From an uncultured Maritalea sp. (GTDB taxonomy: Bacteria; Pseudomonadota; Alphaproteobacteria; Rhizobiales; Devosiaceae), in NCBI GenBank assembly GCA_913055925.1, contig CAJXLH010000034.1:1-13970 (forward strand): a stretch of 13,970 nucleotides of DNA, read 5' to 3'. Each line of letters opens with the position of its first letter. Position 1 is the stretch's first letter. Of the stretch, positions 12,848-13,970 are shown piece by piece. A program made the translations under genes and the position numbers. The notes below the pieces were generated by a model. The model saw nothing but the letters and a program-made list of their open reading frames with translations, did no database searches and was not told the origin of the DNA.

Positions 12848-13357
12848 ATGGCAGAGAAAAAGCAGAGCAAAAAGAGCTTCAAACGGCTTAAACGCACCGC
12901 CAGCATTGCGGAGCTGGCCGAACGCGCCATTGAGCCGATGGTACAAAAGCGCGGTTTTGCCAATTCTGAATTGCTGATGCGCTGGTCAACAATTGTCAGC
13001 GCGCCGTTTGATAAGGGCGTGGTGCCCGACAAGCTGAATTGGCCGCGCGAAGAAGATGCCTATGCCGGTGCCATTCTCACCGTGCGGGTGGACCCCGTGC
13101 ACGCCCTCGCCTTCACCCACGAAACCGAAACGATCAAAGCCGCGATAAATCGCTATTTCGGCTTTTATCTCGTGGACAAGATTAAACCGAGCCGTCGCCC
13201 ATTTGTGCCGAGTTTGGAAGAAGACAACAAACCAACCCAGCGCAAGCTGAGCGACGCCGAAGAGCAAAACCTCGCCTCCCAAGTGGGTGAGATTGAGGAC
13301 TCAGAGTTGCGTGACGCGCTGCTTAAGCTAGGGCGTGGCTTGAAGGGTCGGGGTTGA
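12848..13357 (+). CDS. DUF721 protein, DciA-like (probable DnaB helicase loader)
   Basis: This 169-residue protein has a very basic N-terminus (AEKKQSKKSFKRLKR), then the DUF721 core. The core reads SIAELAERAIEPMVQKRGFANSE and continues with LLMRWSTIVS, ILTVRVDPVHALAFTHE and IKAAINRYFGF. The C-terminal third is charged and probably disordered. DUF721 includes DciA, which helps load the replicative helicase DnaB in bacteria lacking DnaC/DnaI. Whether this alphaproteobacterial member does so is inferred. The open frame extends upstream to 12662, but that part would overlap mutY on the other strand and has no family similarity. I chose ATG 12848 (GGA 7 nt upstream); ATG 12791 is the alternative. 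The mutY-DUF721 neighbourhood is common in Rhizobiales. The next gene starts after a single base. Confidence 0.8.
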   Translation: MAEKKQSKKSFKRLKRTASIAELAERAIEPMVQKRGFANSELLMRWSTIVSAPFDKGVVPDKLNWPREEDAYAGAILTVRVDPVHALAFTHETETIKAAINRYFGFYLVDKIKPSRRPFVPSLEEDNKPTQRKLSDAEEQNLASQVGEIEDSELRDALLKLGRGLKGRG

Positions 13358-13358
13358 T

Positions 13359-13847
13359 ATGATCAAAACTCCCTACGAGCAAGGCAAACAACAGGTGCAA
13401 AATGCGCCTGAACGAACAGAGTATTATGAGGCACTGCAAGCCCTCGTACCAGTTCTTAGAAACTTACCTTCAAGAATTGTTGCAATTGATGGCAAGTCGG
13501 GTGTCGGCAAAACAACTCTAGGTCGGTTCCTTGCTTGGCGTTTCAACGTAACGTTACTCGAAACCGACCTTTTTTTGATTCCAGCAAAAGGCGCTCTCAA
13601 GTATTATATGGACGGCATTGATAGAGCTATTCAATCGCGGCTCGATGAACTACCGATCATTGTCGAGGGGGTAGTTTCCCTTAGAATCCTCAAAGAATTG
13701 GGACACTCCGTCGACTATCATATCCACGTTGTTTGCGAGGAAGCTGGTGAAGTTGAAGAGCTCTCAAACGAAATTCGAGCATATGAACGCACATTCGACC
13801 CGATGAACAACGCAAACCTAGTGTTAAACCTTCCGGTTGAGGACTAA
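13359..13847 (+). CDS. Small P-loop kinase-like NTPase (uridine kinase-like fold)
   Basis: This 162-residue protein has a Walker A motif GKSGVGKT at 45-52 in the context IVAIDGKSGVGKTTLGRFLA. LLETDLFLI (66-74) and PIIVEGVVSL (99-108) follow. That order resembles uridine kinase-type small-molecule kinases, where the Asp after the second strand and the VEG Glu act in catalysis and metal binding. It is shorter than uridine kinase (E. coli, 213 residues) and no clear lid region is visible; the substrate is unknown. It starts 1 nt after the DUF721 stop (TGATATG), with GGGG 5 nt before the ATG. The start of an HD-domain gene follows 3 nt after its stop, so all three are probably one transcript. It uses AGA, CTA and TTA codons more freely than its neighbours, which hints at a recent arrival. 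Confidence 0.75.
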   Translation: MIKTPYEQGKQQVQNAPERTEYYEALQALVPVLRNLPSRIVAIDGKSGVGKTTLGRFLAWRFNVTLLETDLFLIPAKGALKYYMDGIDRAIQSRLDELPIIVEGVVSLRILKELGHSVDYHIHVVCEEAGEVEELSNEIRAYERTFDPMNNANLVLNLPVED

Positions 13848-13850
13848 CAG

Positions 13851-13970
13851 TTGCAAACCCGCTTCGCCATATCCCAACTTCATCACCACCTCACCGACCC
13901 AGAGAAGATTGCCCATTCGCTTTTCGTCTCAGAGCTAATGCGCAAGCTCGCCAAACAATTGGGCGAAGAT
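13851..13970 (+). CDS. HD-domain protein, N-terminal part (cut by window edge)
   Basis: A frame opening at TTG 13851 stays open to the window end (40 residues). The start is well supported because GAGGA at 13839-13843 lies 7 nt upstream. The sequence HHHLTDPEKIAHSLFVSELM followed by RKLAKQLGED resembles the first helices of HD-superfamily phosphohydrolases. There the first metal-binding His sits in such an H-S-x-x-V-x-x-x-x-x-x-L-A motif. The HD dyad itself would lie beyond the window. It begins 3 nt after the kinase-like gene stop, suggesting that the two products act together, perhaps on a nucleotide or related phosphorylated compound. That is inference from a short fragment. Confidence 0.55.
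   Translation, partial: MQTRFAISQLHHHLTDPEKIAHSLFVSELMRKLAKQLGED

Overview
The window looks like chromosomal core sequence from an alphaproteobacterium, most likely a member of the Hyphomicrobiales (Rhizobiales) with moderate GC. Four things point there: a CcrM-type GANTC methyltransferase, a CtrA-like half-site pair in front of it, a LexA box of the alphaproteobacterial GTTC-N7-GTTC type, and a gene order (radical SAM, rnhB, ccrM, mutY, DUF721) that I recall from that group. I see no rRNA, tRNA, CRISPR array, transposase or phage gene.

Left part (1-3513). A minus-strand run reads trmN6-like methyltransferase, a short soluble sppA, then a small membrane protein cut by the left edge. Divergent from it on plus is ispB, a long-chain polyprenyl diphosphate synthase for the quinone side chain. 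ispB runs tail to tail into a BLUF blue-light photoreceptor gene, and their stop codons overlap.

Middle part (3514-8127). An exported TPR-repeat protein on minus is divergent from a family 4-like uracil-DNA glycosylase on plus that lacks two of the four iron-sulfur cysteines. That gene also meets its neighbour stop to stop. The neighbour is a group A FAD monooxygenase, translationally coupled to an upstream MarR-type regulator. A perfect 16-bp palindrome lies over the regulator's predicted promoter.

Right part (8206-13970), rich in genome-maintenance genes. A radical SAM protein of the SplB-like/PA0069 family has a perfect SOS box inside its predicted promoter and ends in QLSLF, a textbook sliding-clamp binding motif. 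It is followed by rnhB, ccrM (with a clear terminator), mutY on minus, and a divergent DUF721/DciA-like gene. Immediately after DUF721 come a small P-loop kinase-like gene and the start of an HD-domain protein, packed with gaps of 1 and 3 nt. In relatives I would expect a DsbA-like gene and smc at this place.

The most promising lead is the radical SAM gene. SOS control plus a clamp-binding tail suggest an uncharacterised, replication-linked DNA-damage response enzyme. Secondary leads are the cysteine-poor uracil-DNA glycosylase, the kinase/HD pair inserted after DUF721, and the inverted repeats around the BLUF gene.
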